The notes below the pieces were generated by a model that saw nothing but the letters and a program-made list of their open reading frames with translations, searched no databases and was not told the origin of the DNA. Shown one piece after another: positions 33,316 through 41,479 of a stretch of DNA of 53,803 bases (positions are counted from its first letter, which is position 1; each line of letters opens with the position of its first letter). Both the position numbers and the translations under genes were made by a program. The DNA comes from a virus, in IMG/VR virus record IMGVR_UViG_3300027976_002493, positions 1 through 53,803 of that record. One strand, 5' to 3'.

Positions 33316-34620
33316 ATGAAAAAATCAAGACCCACGTTTTACATAAGTTGCCCGGTTTCGACCTACAGCGGATATGGAGCTAGATCAAGAGACCTAATAA
33401 GTGCTCTAATTGACATCGATAAGTATGATATCAAGATTGTACCTCAAAAGTGGGGCTCTACCCCTTGGGGATTTATAGAAGCTAACCCGGAATGGATGCC
33501 TCTTAAAGATTTGTTCGTAAGCCAGATCACGGAGAAGCCGGATATATGGTGCCAAGTTACTATACCAAGTGAATTTAATCCCATCGGAAAATTTAATATT
33601 GGGTTTACTGCCGGTATAGAGTCTACTGTATGCTCACCTGATTGGGTAGAGGGTTTGAATAGAATGGATGTAAACTTTGTATCCTCTCAACACTCAAAAG
33701 ATATATTTAAAAGTTTAAGGTTTGAAAAGAAGCATAATCAAACCCAACAAGTCGTAGAGGTAGTAGAAGTTAAAAAGCCTGTTGAAGTGCTTTTCGAAGG
33801 GGTAGACACCGATACGTACAGGATGAAGAGCGATGTGCCTGACGACTTCCTAAACCTAGGAGACATTAAGGAGGACTTCGTCTTCCTACACTGCGGTATG
33901 TGGTTAGAAGGTATAATGGGGGAAGATAGAAAGAATATAGGTCTAACTGTAAAAGCTTTCTATGAAACCTTTAAAAATAAATCAAAGAAACCAGCGTTAC
34001 TATTAAAGGTCTCTGCAGGCAGTAGCTCTTATATGAGTAGGGATAAGGTGTTAGCTAAGATAGCAGCGGTTAAGAAGACAGTTAAGTCAAAGAACTTACC
34101 TAATGTCTACCTATTAAATGGAGACCTTACCGATGAGGAAATGAATAACTTATATAACCACCCTAAAGTAAAAGCTATGATTAGTTTAACTAAGGGAGAA
34201 GGGTTCGGTAGACCGTTACTAGAGTTTACTACATCACAGAAACCACTTATAACAACTAACTGGTCCGGACAACTAGATTATCTTAACCCAGAGTTTACTA
34301 CATTACTTAAAGGAGAGTTAACCCCTATACACCCTTCAGCAGCTAATCAATGGTTACTAAAAGAAGGTCAATGGTTTAGTGTTGACTTCATGCAAGCCGG
34401 GGGATACTTCAGAGATGTCTTCGAAAATTATAAAAAGTATAAAACAATGGCTAAGCGACAATCTTACATATCAACAAATCAATTCAGTTGGAATAAGATG
34501 AAAGAGTTATTAGAGCAGAGATTAGAAGAACTTATACCGGAGTTCTCTCAAAAGGTAGAATTAAAGCTACCGACACTTAAGATGCCTAAGCTAGAATTAC
34601 CGAAATTAAAGAAAATATGA
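33316..34620 (+). CDS. Glycosyltransferase, GT-B fold (GT4-like)
   Basis: A 434-residue protein starting 6 bases after the previous gene. STYSGYGARSRDL near 16-28 is the N-terminal glycine loop, PVEVLFEGVDTD near 156-167 the hinge, and TKGEGFGRPLLEFTTSQKPLI near 294-314 the C-terminal nucleotide-sugar motif. The last 25 residues are a repeated Leu-Lys-Pro tail. It pairs with the preceding glycosyltransferase; the two may act on the same acceptor in sequence. Confidence 0.82.
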   Translation: MKKSRPTFYISCPVSTYSGYGARSRDLISALIDIDKYDIKIVPQKWGSTPWGFIEANPEWMPLKDLFVSQITEKPDIWCQVTIPSEFNPIGKFNIGFTAGIESTVCSPDWVEGLNRMDVNFVSSQHSKDIFKSLRFEKKHNQTQQVVEVVEVKKPVEVLFEGVDTDTYRMKSDVPDDFLNLGDIKEDFVFLHCGMWLEGIMGEDRKNIGLTVKAFYETFKNKSKKPALLLKVSAGSSSYMSRDKVLAKIAAVKKTVKSKNLPNVYLLNGDLTDEEMNNLYNHPKVKAMISLTKGEGFGRPLLEFTTSQKPLITTNWSGQLDYLNPEFTTLLKGELTPIHPSAANQWLLKEGQWFSVDFMQAGGYFRDVFENYKKYKTMAKRQSYISTNQFSWNKMKELLEQRLEELIPEFSQKVELKLPTLKMPKLELPKLKKI

Positions 34621-35102
34621 TAATAGACGATAAAGATTCACTTGGAATATGCACCCGGTGTAAAGGAGATGCCTGCTACACTCAACGAGTCACAGCAGAT
34701 GTAGTTATTAGACAGTGTCTGAGCTGCGGATTTCAAACCACTTCTATAATGATAGTAGGGAATGAATTCTACGATCTACAAATGGAATCCTTACCTGAAC
34801 TATATAAAGACTTAATGTGGACAGATCCTGAAACAAGGGAGATATGGATGCCACAAACGGTAAATCTACCTCAAAAAGGTATGGTTTTCGCAAACGGACC
34901 TAGCAAAGACAACTGGAAATGGTCAGCAGTTAAGGCTGTACCGGTTACTGAAGAGGATAAAAAGAAATACCCTATCCCCGGAAAGAAAGATCAATACTAT
35001 GAATTTAGAATGGATATGACGACACGTAAGGATTTTGAAGAAAAGGATTTTATTGAAGGCTTAGACCATATTGGAATATTTCAGCAAGCAGTAGTTGCCT
35101 AA
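34617..35102 (+). CDS. Zinc-ribbon protein of unknown function in the glycosyltransferase operon
   Basis: A 161-residue protein overlapping the upstream gene by 4 bases. Residues 12-38 form a zinc ribbon: C-x2-C (CTRC) and C-x2-C (CLSC). The rest is acidic with a conserved-looking YPIPGKKDQYYEFRMD block. It resembles small proteins found beside glycosyltransferases in marine T4-like phages, but no activity is known to me. The promoter of the next operon begins inside its final codons. Confidence 0.65.
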   Translation: MIIDDKDSLGICTRCKGDACYTQRVTADVVIRQCLSCGFQTTSIMIVGNEFYDLQMESLPELYKDLMWTDPETREIWMPQTVNLPQKGMVFANGPSKDNWKWSAVKAVPVTEEDKKKYPIPGKKDQYYEFRMDMTTRKDFEEKDFIEGLDHIGIFQQAVVA

Positions 35103-35127
35103 ACGAGATAAAGTTCATATATTATAG
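35095..35127 (+). promoter_or_regulatory. Promoter of the second glycosyltransferase operon, -33 inside the upstream gene
   Basis: TTG at 35095-35097 lies in the last codons of the zinc-ribbon gene; 20-base spacer; TATATTATAG at 35118-35127. ATG at 35130 makes the mRNA leaderless. Confidence 0.72.
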
Positions 35128-35129
35128 TT

Positions 35130-35783
35130 ATGGAAATAAGTTATGCTATCACAGTAAAGGATGAGATTGAGGAAATAAGCAACCTTATACCTTTCCTGCT
35201 TAAACATAAACAAGCTGGGGATGAAGTGGTTGTTCTCTACGATAATATGAATGGATCGCCTGAAGTAGAGTGGTTTTTAAGAACTTCTTCAATTAACAAC
35301 CCTGGACTTAGGTGGCACAATTACCCGTTTGACGGTCATTTTGATAGATTTAAAAACCACCTTACGGCTTTATGCAAAGGAGACTTCGTTATAAATATTG
35401 ATGCAGATGAAATACCCACAGAGGTATTTATGGAGAATATAAACAAGATACTGGAAAGCAATAATGTAGATATGATAAGAGTTCCTAGGATCAACACGGT
35501 CAAAGGTCTAACTGAGGAACATATCCAAAAATGGGGTTGGTCTGTTAACGAGAGGGGATGGGTAAACTTCCCCGATTTACAGAGTCGCATATACGCTAAT
35601 AACGGAAAGATAAGGTGGAAGAATAAAGTACATGAGGTTCTAGAAGGTTACTTGCAGGAAAGTACACTCCCTCTCACAGAGGAATACGCCTTTATACATA
35701 ATAAGACTATAGGTAGACAAGAGAAGCAGAATAGATTTTACGCTAAGATTGAAACCAATGGTAGAGTGAAGTACAAAGTATGA
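35130..35783 (+). CDS. Glycosyltransferase family 2-like
   Basis: A 217-residue GT-A protein. The N-terminal ISYAITVKDE strand, the GDEVVVLYDN strand and FVINIDADEIP near 86-96 (the D-x-D metal site) mark a GT2-type transferase; W-x-x-KVHE near 167-173 is a typical end block. It is shorter than most GT2 enzymes. First gene of a six-gene operon with 4-base overlaps. Confidence 0.8.
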   Translation: MEISYAITVKDEIEEISNLIPFLLKHKQAGDEVVVLYDNMNGSPEVEWFLRTSSINNPGLRWHNYPFDGHFDRFKNHLTALCKGDFVINIDADEIPTEVFMENINKILESNNVDMIRVPRINTVKGLTEEHIQKWGWSVNERGWVNFPDLQSRIYANNGKIRWKNKVHEVLEGYLQESTLPLTEEYAFIHNKTIGRQEKQNRFYAKIETNGRVKYKV

Positions 35784-36562
35784 TACTAACAGTAATAATT
35801 CCTACATATAAAGAACCAGAATACCTAGACCTATGCTTAGAATCAGCTATAAAAGGTCAAGTGAACAAGAATGAAATTATAGTTGTAGTAGATGGTTTTT
35901 ACGAATTAAATAAACCCATTCTAGACAAGTATAAAGACAATATACAAGTATTGAATCTTGAAGCAAACCAAGGACTATCAGTAGCAACCAATTGGGGAGT
36001 GTATAATGCAACATCAGACTACATTTTAGTTGTGAATGATGATAATGTATTCCCTTCAAAATGGGACCACCACTTAACTCCTCACCTAAGAAAAGGAAGT
36101 GTTGTTACCCCTAACGAAATGGAACCCGGTCCTTCTATGTTTAAACAGAAACATATTAAAAATTTAGGACAGCACCCTAGAGAATTTAGTTTAGAGTCCT
36201 TTTGGAAATATGAAGAATCCATCCAAACCACATCCCCTGACTTAACAGGTTCTACTTTGCCTTTTGCTATGTACAAAGCTGATTATTTAGCTGTTGGAGG
36301 ATGGGATATTATGTACCCTTCCCCTCACGTAGTAGATTGGGATTTCTTTTTAAAATGTGAATACTTCGGGATGGAGATGGTTCGCATCTATAAACACTTT
36401 TACCATTTCTGTGGAGCTGCCACCCGTCAAACACTAGAGCAAAGTAATGAATCATCTAGAAAAGAAACATTAGCACATGAATTTTTTGCAGGAAAGTGGG
36501 GACAGTATGCTGAACATAATACTATTAGTAATTCAAAGATGATAAAAATACTTAAAAATTAA
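35780..36562 (+). CDS. Glycosyltransferase family 2
   Basis: A 260-residue GT2 enzyme. LTVIIPTYKEPEYLDLCLES near 3-22 is the classic GT2 start, NQGLSVATNWGVYNA near 64-78 the donor region, and YILVVNDDNVFP near 80-92 the D-x-D-like metal site (DDN). WDIMYP and VDWDFFLKCE near 175-195 match the acceptor block. T-rich codons differ from the genes after it. Overlaps the previous gene by 4 bases. Confidence 0.85.
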   Translation: MILTVIIPTYKEPEYLDLCLESAIKGQVNKNEIIVVVDGFYELNKPILDKYKDNIQVLNLEANQGLSVATNWGVYNATSDYILVVNDDNVFPSKWDHHLTPHLRKGSVVTPNEMEPGPSMFKQKHIKNLGQHPREFSLESFWKYEESIQTTSPDLTGSTLPFAMYKADYLAVGGWDIMYPSPHVVDWDFFLKCEYFGMEMVRIYKHFYHFCGAATRQTLEQSNESSRKETLAHEFFAGKWGQYAEHNTISNSKMIKILKN

Positions 36563-36567
36563 TAACC

Positions 36568-37206
36568 ATGGCTAACGGAATCTATAAAATAACTGAAGAA
36601 TTTGAAGGGGAATTATCTAAATATACAGGAGCTCCTTATGTTATAACAGTGGATAATATGAGTAATGCTTTGTTCTTAGCTTTAATGTATGAGAATATAA
36701 AAAACCAGGAGGTTACAATCCCCAACAGGACATATCCAAGTGTACCTTGTGAAATCATTCATGCAGGAGGAAAGGTTAATTTCGAAAAAGTAAGAGGTAG
36801 TACGTTGACAGGGGCTTACCAACTTAAACCAACTAACGTATATGACTCTGCTTTGAGATTCACAGCGGATATGTACATACCTAAGACGCACATGTGTATA
36901 TCGTTTACTGGGCCGTATAAGCATTTTAAATTATCAAAAGGTGGAGCGATACTGACCGATAACCACGAAGCATACCTATGGTTTAAAAGAGCTAGATACT
37001 CAGGTCGTAGGGAGTGTTCATACCACGATGATAATTTAGATATGTTAGGTTGGAACTTTTACATGATGCCTGAGTTAGCAGCTAGAGGCTTACTACTAAT
37101 GGGACAGTTCTACGATACAAACGGACATAAGAAGAGTAACCCCGACCTAACATTACCATACCCAGACCTGTCTAAATTTAACGTCTATAGTAAAGCAAAC
37201 AGATGA
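36568..37206 (+). CDS. Truncated sugar aminotransferase-like protein (DegT/DnrJ/EryC1 family)
   Basis: A 212-residue protein with the N-terminal part of the PLP aminotransferase fold: YVITVDNMSNALFLAL near 20-35, VTIPNRTYPSVPCEIIHAGG near 46-65, and CISFTGPYKHFKLSKGGAIL near 109-128, where a lysine would bind PLP. Members usually have 360-400 residues, so most of the small domain is absent. The frame is clean and overlaps the next gene by 4 bases, so it is probably a real shortened enzyme, not a pseudogene. Substrate might be a keto-sugar nucleotide. Confidence 0.7.
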   Translation: MANGIYKITEEFEGELSKYTGAPYVITVDNMSNALFLALMYENIKNQEVTIPNRTYPSVPCEIIHAGGKVNFEKVRGSTLTGAYQLKPTNVYDSALRFTADMYIPKTHMCISFTGPYKHFKLSKGGAILTDNHEAYLWFKRARYSGRRECSYHDDNLDMLGWNFYMMPELAARGLLLMGQFYDTNGHKKSNPDLTLPYPDLSKFNVYSKANR

Positions 37207-37802
37207 AAAGAGCATTAATAGGAGCAGGCGGATTCGCTAGAGAGGTTAAGGCACATATGTTAGATCACACAATGGAGTGTTTTGTGGATGATGTTTACTG
37301 GGACGGTAGTGACGAGTACATCCTACCCCTATCTCGCTTTAATCCCGGTGATTATAAGGTGTTCGTTGCTGTAGGAGACCCCAAAGCAAGGCGTAAGATG
37401 ATACAAAGCTTACCGGAGAATACGGAATATTTTAGTTTTGTACATCCTTCTGCTCAACTTCTCGGCAATGACATAAACATTGGTGAAGGTAGTTTTGTAT
37501 GTGCCGGCTGTATATTAACTACCAATGTTAATATAGGTAAGCACGCTCATCTAAACCTATACACAACAATAGGCCATGATTGTAAGATAGGAGATTTCTT
37601 CACGACAGCACCTGGTGCTAAGGTATCCGGCAACTGTTCTATCGGAGATTGCGTCTACGTAGGTACAAACGCTTCGGTAAAAGAGAAGGTAAAAATACAC
37701 TCTCATGTTATAGTAGGACTTAACGCAGGAGTGGTGAAGGACATAGTAACACCGGGAATTTACATAGGGACACCTGCAGAAAATTTAATAGTAGTAAAAT
37801 GA
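37203..37802 (+). CDS. NeuD/PglD-like sugar O/N-acyltransferase (left-handed beta helix)
   Basis: A 199-residue protein. Residues 1-75 contain the NeuD/PglD N-terminal domain (LIGAGGFAREV and VFVAVGDPKARRKM), and 80-195 consist of hexapeptide repeats (INIGEGSFVCAGCILTTNVN, GKHAHLNLYTTIGHDCKIGD) ending in IYIGTPAENL. H at LNLYTTIGHDC is the likely catalytic base. The family acetylates amino sugars or sialic acid. With the aminotransferase-like gene before it, it suggests formation of an N-acylated amino sugar. Confidence 0.85.
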   Translation: MKRALIGAGGFAREVKAHMLDHTMECFVDDVYWDGSDEYILPLSRFNPGDYKVFVAVGDPKARRKMIQSLPENTEYFSFVHPSAQLLGNDINIGEGSFVCAGCILTTNVNIGKHAHLNLYTTIGHDCKIGDFFTTAPGAKVSGNCSIGDCVYVGTNASVKEKVKIHSHVIVGLNAGVVKDIVTPGIYIGTPAENLIVVK

Positions 37803-38707
37803 ATAGTAAACCTGCCGATTTTAAGATAAACTTTATAGTGTATTCTCAATTTCCCCAATACATGGATTACATAGGATCCCCTATAGTATGCCACTCCTTA
37901 GCTAATAACCTTAAAACATTAGGGGAGAATTCATACATATATGCTAATCAAACACATCCGAAATTTTCAACAACATGTATACCGTGGGGAACAGATATTA
38001 TATACGATGAAGAAAACACAGTACTAGTAATGCCTGCAGGAGCAGGGGAACATACATTTGAATATCTAATACCAGATAACATAAGAAGTATTCCGAATGT
38101 AGTTAGACTAATGGTAAATCACCAGGTAAAACCATACCCCCCGTCTGATAAAGTCTATGAGTTATTCCCCTACTTTAGTACTTTATCAAACACCAACATA
38201 GACGGTAAACTACCTAACCTCTACATTGATCTTGAAGTATTCTACGACAGAGGACTACCTAGAGAAGGTTCTTGCTACCTAGTTAAAGGAGGTCATGATG
38301 ATAACTGGGGGTTAGAGACAGAGAAGTACCACACAGTCGATGACTTATGCTTAGATAACTATTGGGCATATGATGGAGATCGTATGGAGTATTTAGCTGA
38401 GGTCTTTAATAAAAAGGAATCCTTTGTAACATATAATGCTCAAACAGGGATGTCAATTTTAGCAGCTTTATGCGGCTGTAGATCGATTGTAATACCTAAA
38501 CCTTCTATTAAGAAAGAACATTGGCTCGCTAAGTTCGAATCAATGAAATACGGTATAGCGTTCGGGGTAGAAGACATGCAAAGAGCTGAAGAGACTTTAC
38601 ACCTGTTAAGACCTCATATAGAACACCAGTTAAATATGTACCTCGACAGGCAGCAGATATTCATTGATGACTGTTATACGTGGATGAGAGATAAATACAA
38701 ACTATGA
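37799..38707 (+). CDS. Glycosyltransferase-like protein (GT-B type)
   Basis: A 302-residue protein overlapping its neighbours by 4 bases on both sides. DYIGSPIVCHSLANNLKTLGEN near 21-42 fits the N-terminal loop of GT-B enzymes, and TYNAQTGMSILAALCGCRSIVIPKP near 212-236 the C-terminal donor-binding region. No D-x-D motif. Similar phage proteins sit in glycosyltransferase clusters. Activity not certain. Confidence 0.65.
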   Translation: MNSKPADFKINFIVYSQFPQYMDYIGSPIVCHSLANNLKTLGENSYIYANQTHPKFSTTCIPWGTDIIYDEENTVLVMPAGAGEHTFEYLIPDNIRSIPNVVRLMVNHQVKPYPPSDKVYELFPYFSTLSNTNIDGKLPNLYIDLEVFYDRGLPREGSCYLVKGGHDDNWGLETEKYHTVDDLCLDNYWAYDGDRMEYLAEVFNKKESFVTYNAQTGMSILAALCGCRSIVIPKPSIKKEHWLAKFESMKYGIAFGVEDMQRAEETLHLLRPHIEHQLNMYLDRQQIFIDDCYTWMRDKYKL

Positions 38708-39378
38708 AAATACACATATACTACAGGCACTACAACGTAAATGACTCAGATGGGCCGAAAAGGCCAAAGGGGTTTGATTACGAGAAATGCTTTTTAAACC
38801 TGCTAGAAACACTTAAAGGTACTTCAAACTACATACTTAATGTAGTTTTTGACGGTAACCCGGACAACAATTGGATCACTAAATACAGCAGCCATTACAC
38901 TCTACACACTATTCAAGAGGGAAGTGATGCAGGGTCTTATTTTAAGACAGCTGACATTATTAAAAATAATAAACTCGTCAAGACGGGTGATTTGATCTAT
39001 TTCTTAGAAAACGACTATCTACATGTTGATGGATGGTTAGGTAAAGTTGAAGAATTATTCACAACTTACAACGGGTTAGATTACGTATCTCTATACGACC
39101 ATAAAGATAAATACTTCCTACCAATGTACGATAACCTAGTCTCTAAGATATTCATTACAGACTCACATCATTGGAGATCAACACCATCTACCTGCGGTTC
39201 TTTTACTATTACTAAGGAGAGATTCGATGAGGATTATGACATTCTGTCTACAGTGAGAGGTGACCATAATAAATTCCTATGGTTAAATAAGAACAGAGGA
39301 AGGTCAGTAGTATCACCAATACCCGGCCTGTCGACCCACTGTATGGAAGGTTTAATGTCCCCTACACTAGAATGGTGA
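38704..39378 (+). CDS. Glycosyltransferase-like protein (GT-A type)
   Basis: A 224-residue protein, last of the operon. IHIYYRHYNVND opens a Rossmann-like strand, GSDAGSYFKTADI near 75-87 and LIYFLENDYLHVDGW near 97-111 give an E-N-D variant of the metal site, and STCGSFTITKERF near 160-172 the acceptor block. Consistent with a small GT-A transferase; the variant D-x-D makes the exact class uncertain. Confidence 0.68.
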   Translation: MKIHIYYRHYNVNDSDGPKRPKGFDYEKCFLNLLETLKGTSNYILNVVFDGNPDNNWITKYSSHYTLHTIQEGSDAGSYFKTADIIKNNKLVKTGDLIYFLENDYLHVDGWLGKVEELFTTYNGLDYVSLYDHKDKYFLPMYDNLVSKIFITDSHHWRSTPSTCGSFTITKERFDEDYDILSTVRGDHNKFLWLNKNRGRSVVSPIPGLSTHCMEGLMSPTLEW

Positions 39379-39402
39379 CTTTCGAAACTATTAAAGGAAT
39401 AG

Positions 39403-39436
39403 CTGCACCAGACTAAAAAAAGACCTATATTTATAG
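39403..39436 (+). promoter_or_regulatory. Probable promoter for the 39439-40311 genes
   Basis: CTG (one mismatch to TTG) at 39403-39405, 20-base spacer, TATATTTATAG at 39426-39436. ATG at 39439, leaderless. Confidence 0.5.
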
Positions 39437-39438
39437 AC

Positions 39439-39762
39439 ATGAAAGAAGAGACATCTATAATATACCTAGATATCGAGCTATTGGGAGAAGAAGACCAGGA
39501 GGTAAGAGAAGCAGTTCGCACCTCTCTATACGGTGAGTCTTTTAGACAGGTACTAACCGGTACTCTGTATAAAAACCTACTAGAAGCTATTACAAAAGGG
39601 AAAGACAGGTTTACTGCATTTAGAGTACCTTACCACAACCAGGACTTCATAATAAAGAAGAACCAGTACAGAGCCCTTTTAGACACTATGCTAAAGTACG
39701 CAGAAGAGGATGAAGACTATAAGAGATGTAGCAGTATTAAAAAAATAACAGATAAATTATGA
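39439..39762 (+). CDS. Unknown protein with UVR-like C-terminal helix pair
   Basis: A 107-residue acidic protein. The last 25 residues (LDTMLKYAEEDEDYKRCSSI and a lysine-rich end) resemble the UvrB/UvrC interaction motif, a helical hairpin with a central E-D-Y/F pattern. The protein at 41480 ends in a similar segment. The motif mediates protein contacts in bacterial enzymes; here the partner is unknown. Confidence 0.55.
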   Translation: MKEETSIIYLDIELLGEEDQEVREAVRTSLYGESFRQVLTGTLYKNLLEAITKGKDRFTAFRVPYHNQDFIIKKNQYRALLDTMLKYAEEDEDYKRCSSIKKITDKL

Positions 39763-39920
39763 AAATTGGATTTTACATAAAAGGATCGGAAAAAACAGAG
39801 TTAATAACAATTAAGGAGTTTTGCAACATGACTGATGCCATAGAGACATTTGCACAAATGAAAAACTTACCTGTGACATGTTTTCTAGAACTGTTTAACC
39901 TCCACGTAATCAAAGACTAG
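39759..39920 (+). CDS. Unknown small protein
   Basis: A 53-residue frame from ATG 39759 (overlapping the upstream stop by 4 bases) to TAG 39920, with the next gene starting one base later. The spacing on both sides supports expression. The product is alpha/beta with two cysteines; no family recognised. Confidence 0.58.
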   Translation: MKIGFYIKGSEKTELITIKEFCNMTDAIETFAQMKNLPVTCFLELFNLHVIKD

Positions 39921-39921
39921 G

Positions 39922-40311
39922 ATGACAAACGATAACTTCATAAAGAGTAGCTTAGAGACTCTCCTCGGTATAAGGTTAACTAACCAGACAATACAAGAAA
40001 ATACCGAGGGTGATAGGAAAGGGTTCTGTAAGCTTGTAGATCAGTTAGAGAAACTAGTAGATGCAGAACGAGCTATGTATCAGGACTATGGGGTAGATAC
40101 AAATTCCTTAGTTGAACCGTATTGGAATGCTATCGAAGACATAATAGACTTCACATGTGAGCCGGATGTTGCAGAAGTACTTTGGTGGTATCTACATAGC
40201 AGAAAAGGTAAAAAAGGCGAGGTAATAGCATGGGAAGATGTCGATGGGGACGGTAAGACATACATATTTAAGAAATCCTCAGAACTCTTTGACTATATAA
40301 ACCGCAAATAA
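39922..40311 (+). CDS. Unknown acidic protein
   Basis: A 129-residue helical, acidic protein with a conserved-looking aromatic core (VEPYWNAIEDIIDFTCEPDV, then VLWWYLHSRKGKKG). No membrane segment or catalytic motif is evident. It is one base after the upstream gene and probably belongs to the same unit. Confidence 0.62.
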   Translation: MTNDNFIKSSLETLLGIRLTNQTIQENTEGDRKGFCKLVDQLEKLVDAERAMYQDYGVDTNSLVEPYWNAIEDIIDFTCEPDVAEVLWWYLHSRKGKKGEVIAWEDVDGDGKTYIFKKSSELFDYINRK

Positions 40312-40366
40312 TAACTGTAAGGTGTTAGGTATAGTAATAAAATAGAATTAAATTAAAGAAATAATT

Positions 40367-40588
40367 ATGCAAAGTTGTAACGGATGTGGTGTAGAGATAG
40401 CACCAGGGAGACTTAAAGCACTACCGGATACTAAGGTATGCGTAGAATGTTCCTCAGCAAAACCAAAAAGACCGGTAACTGTGACTAGGGGAACAGGTGA
40501 TAACACATATCAGGAGACAGTAATACTGAATCATGATGAGTATAAACATATCTTCAAAGGGGAAGGTAAAGGTGAAACGTTAAATTAA
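40367..40588 (+). CDS. Small C4 zinc-finger protein, DksA/TraR-like
   Basis: A 73-residue protein. CNGCG at 4-8 and CVEC at 25-28 frame a C4 zinc finger with the DksA/TraR phrase GRLKALPDTKVCVECS. It lacks the long coiled coil of DksA, as phage TraR-like proteins do. Such proteins can bind the secondary channel of host RNA polymerase and change promoter choice. It precedes an HTH/zinc protein by 3 bases. Confidence 0.72.
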   Translation: MQSCNGCGVEIAPGRLKALPDTKVCVECSSAKPKRPVTVTRGTGDNTYQETVILNHDEYKHIFKGEGKGETLN

Positions 40589-40591
40589 GAC

Positions 40592-41248
40592 ATGTCACGC
40601 GACGGACGGCCACGTAAGGACCTAAGCAAAGAGCAGATATTAACTGCCATGAGTAAAACACAGTCTAATCGAGCTGGGGCTAGGTATCTATCTGTCTCGT
40701 ACCCCCACTATAAGAAGTGGGCAGAGGTTTATGAAGCTACAGAAGACGGATACTCTAATTTGTTTGAGCAGCATTTGAATCAATTCGGAGTAGGTATTCC
40801 TAAGTTCCTGGATGCTAAGAAAAGGAATGATGTTATAAGTCTGATGGATATTATAGAAGGGAGAGCCACCCCCCATTCTTTTACACCTGAGAAGATAAAG
40901 CATAGACTAATTGCTGAGGGTTATTTAGCAGAGGAGTGTGGGATGTGTGGGATGGCAGAGAGGAGAGTTACAGATTATAAAATGCCGCTGCTTCTAAACT
41001 TCTTAGATAACAATAAAAAGAATTACAAGTTAGATAATATAAAGCTTGTATGTTACAATTGTTATTTTCTAACTGTAGGTAATATCTTCACTAAGCATGA
41101 GATTATACATATAGAAGACTATGCCGCAAAGGGCAATCACGGGGTTGAGCCGAAGTGGGAACTCGATGAGTATCAGCAAGAAATGCTCCAGAAGTTAGGG
41201 TTAGCAGAGGAGGATGTAGTAGAAGATTATGTAAGCCGGCCGGATTAA
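40592..41248 (+). CDS. HTH plus degenerate HNH/zinc-knuckle protein
   Basis: A 218-residue protein. Residues 1-50 are basic with a helix-turn-helix look (GRPRKDLSKEQILTAMSKTQ, then ARYLSVSYPHYKKW). Residues about 116-160 have the HNH zinc frame, C-x2-C (CGMC) and C-x2-C (CYNC), with the core PLLLNFLDNNKKNYKLDNIK. The catalytic histidine expected before the D-x-N is replaced by Asn-Phe-Leu, and the final NCH reads NCY. It is therefore probably a DNA-binding protein derived from a homing-type nuclease rather than an active one. Confidence 0.68.
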   Translation: MSRDGRPRKDLSKEQILTAMSKTQSNRAGARYLSVSYPHYKKWAEVYEATEDGYSNLFEQHLNQFGVGIPKFLDAKKRNDVISLMDIIEGRATPHSFTPEKIKHRLIAEGYLAEECGMCGMAERRVTDYKMPLLLNFLDNNKKNYKLDNIKLVCYNCYFLTVGNIFTKHEIIHIEDYAAKGNHGVEPKWELDEYQQEMLQKLGLAEEDVVEDYVSRPD

Positions 41249-41264
41249 AGACCTAACCTAATGT

Positions 41265-41417
41265 ATGCAGAAGAGAAATAAGAAAGAGGAGAAAATACGG
41301 AAAGTGAAGTCTAAGAAATTAGAAAAGATTGCAGACAAGCTGCTAGCTCAAGACGAGAAGAACCAATCGTTGAGGAAGTTTACAACTTTAAATAGTAGTA
41401 TCTTCAATTCGTTTTAA
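41265..41417 (+). CDS. Small lysine-rich protein
   Basis: A 50-residue frame from ATG 41265 to TAA 41417. The first 25 residues are strongly basic (MQKRNKKEEKIRKVKSKKLE), the rest polar. An overlapping ATG at 41261 stops at once. Likely a nucleic-acid-binding small protein if expressed. Confidence 0.5.
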   Translation: MQKRNKKEEKIRKVKSKKLEKIADKLLAQDEKNQSLRKFTTLNSSIFNSF

Positions 41418-41430
41418 ACCAGACTTTCTC

Positions 41431-41462
41431 TTGCTTAACACCTCCTTTATTCGTATCTTTAG
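41431..41462 (+). promoter_or_regulatory. Promoter for the 41480-42507 unit
   Basis: TTG at 41431-41433, 20-base spacer ending TTCG, TATCTTTAG at 41454-41462; ATG at 41480 after an A/G-rich leader. Confidence 0.78.
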
Positions 41463-41479
41463 TAATAAGAAAGGGTATT

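Noticed and set aside
40592-41248. Active HNH homing endonuclease
   Set aside because: The catalytic histidine and the last zinc/histidine position are replaced.
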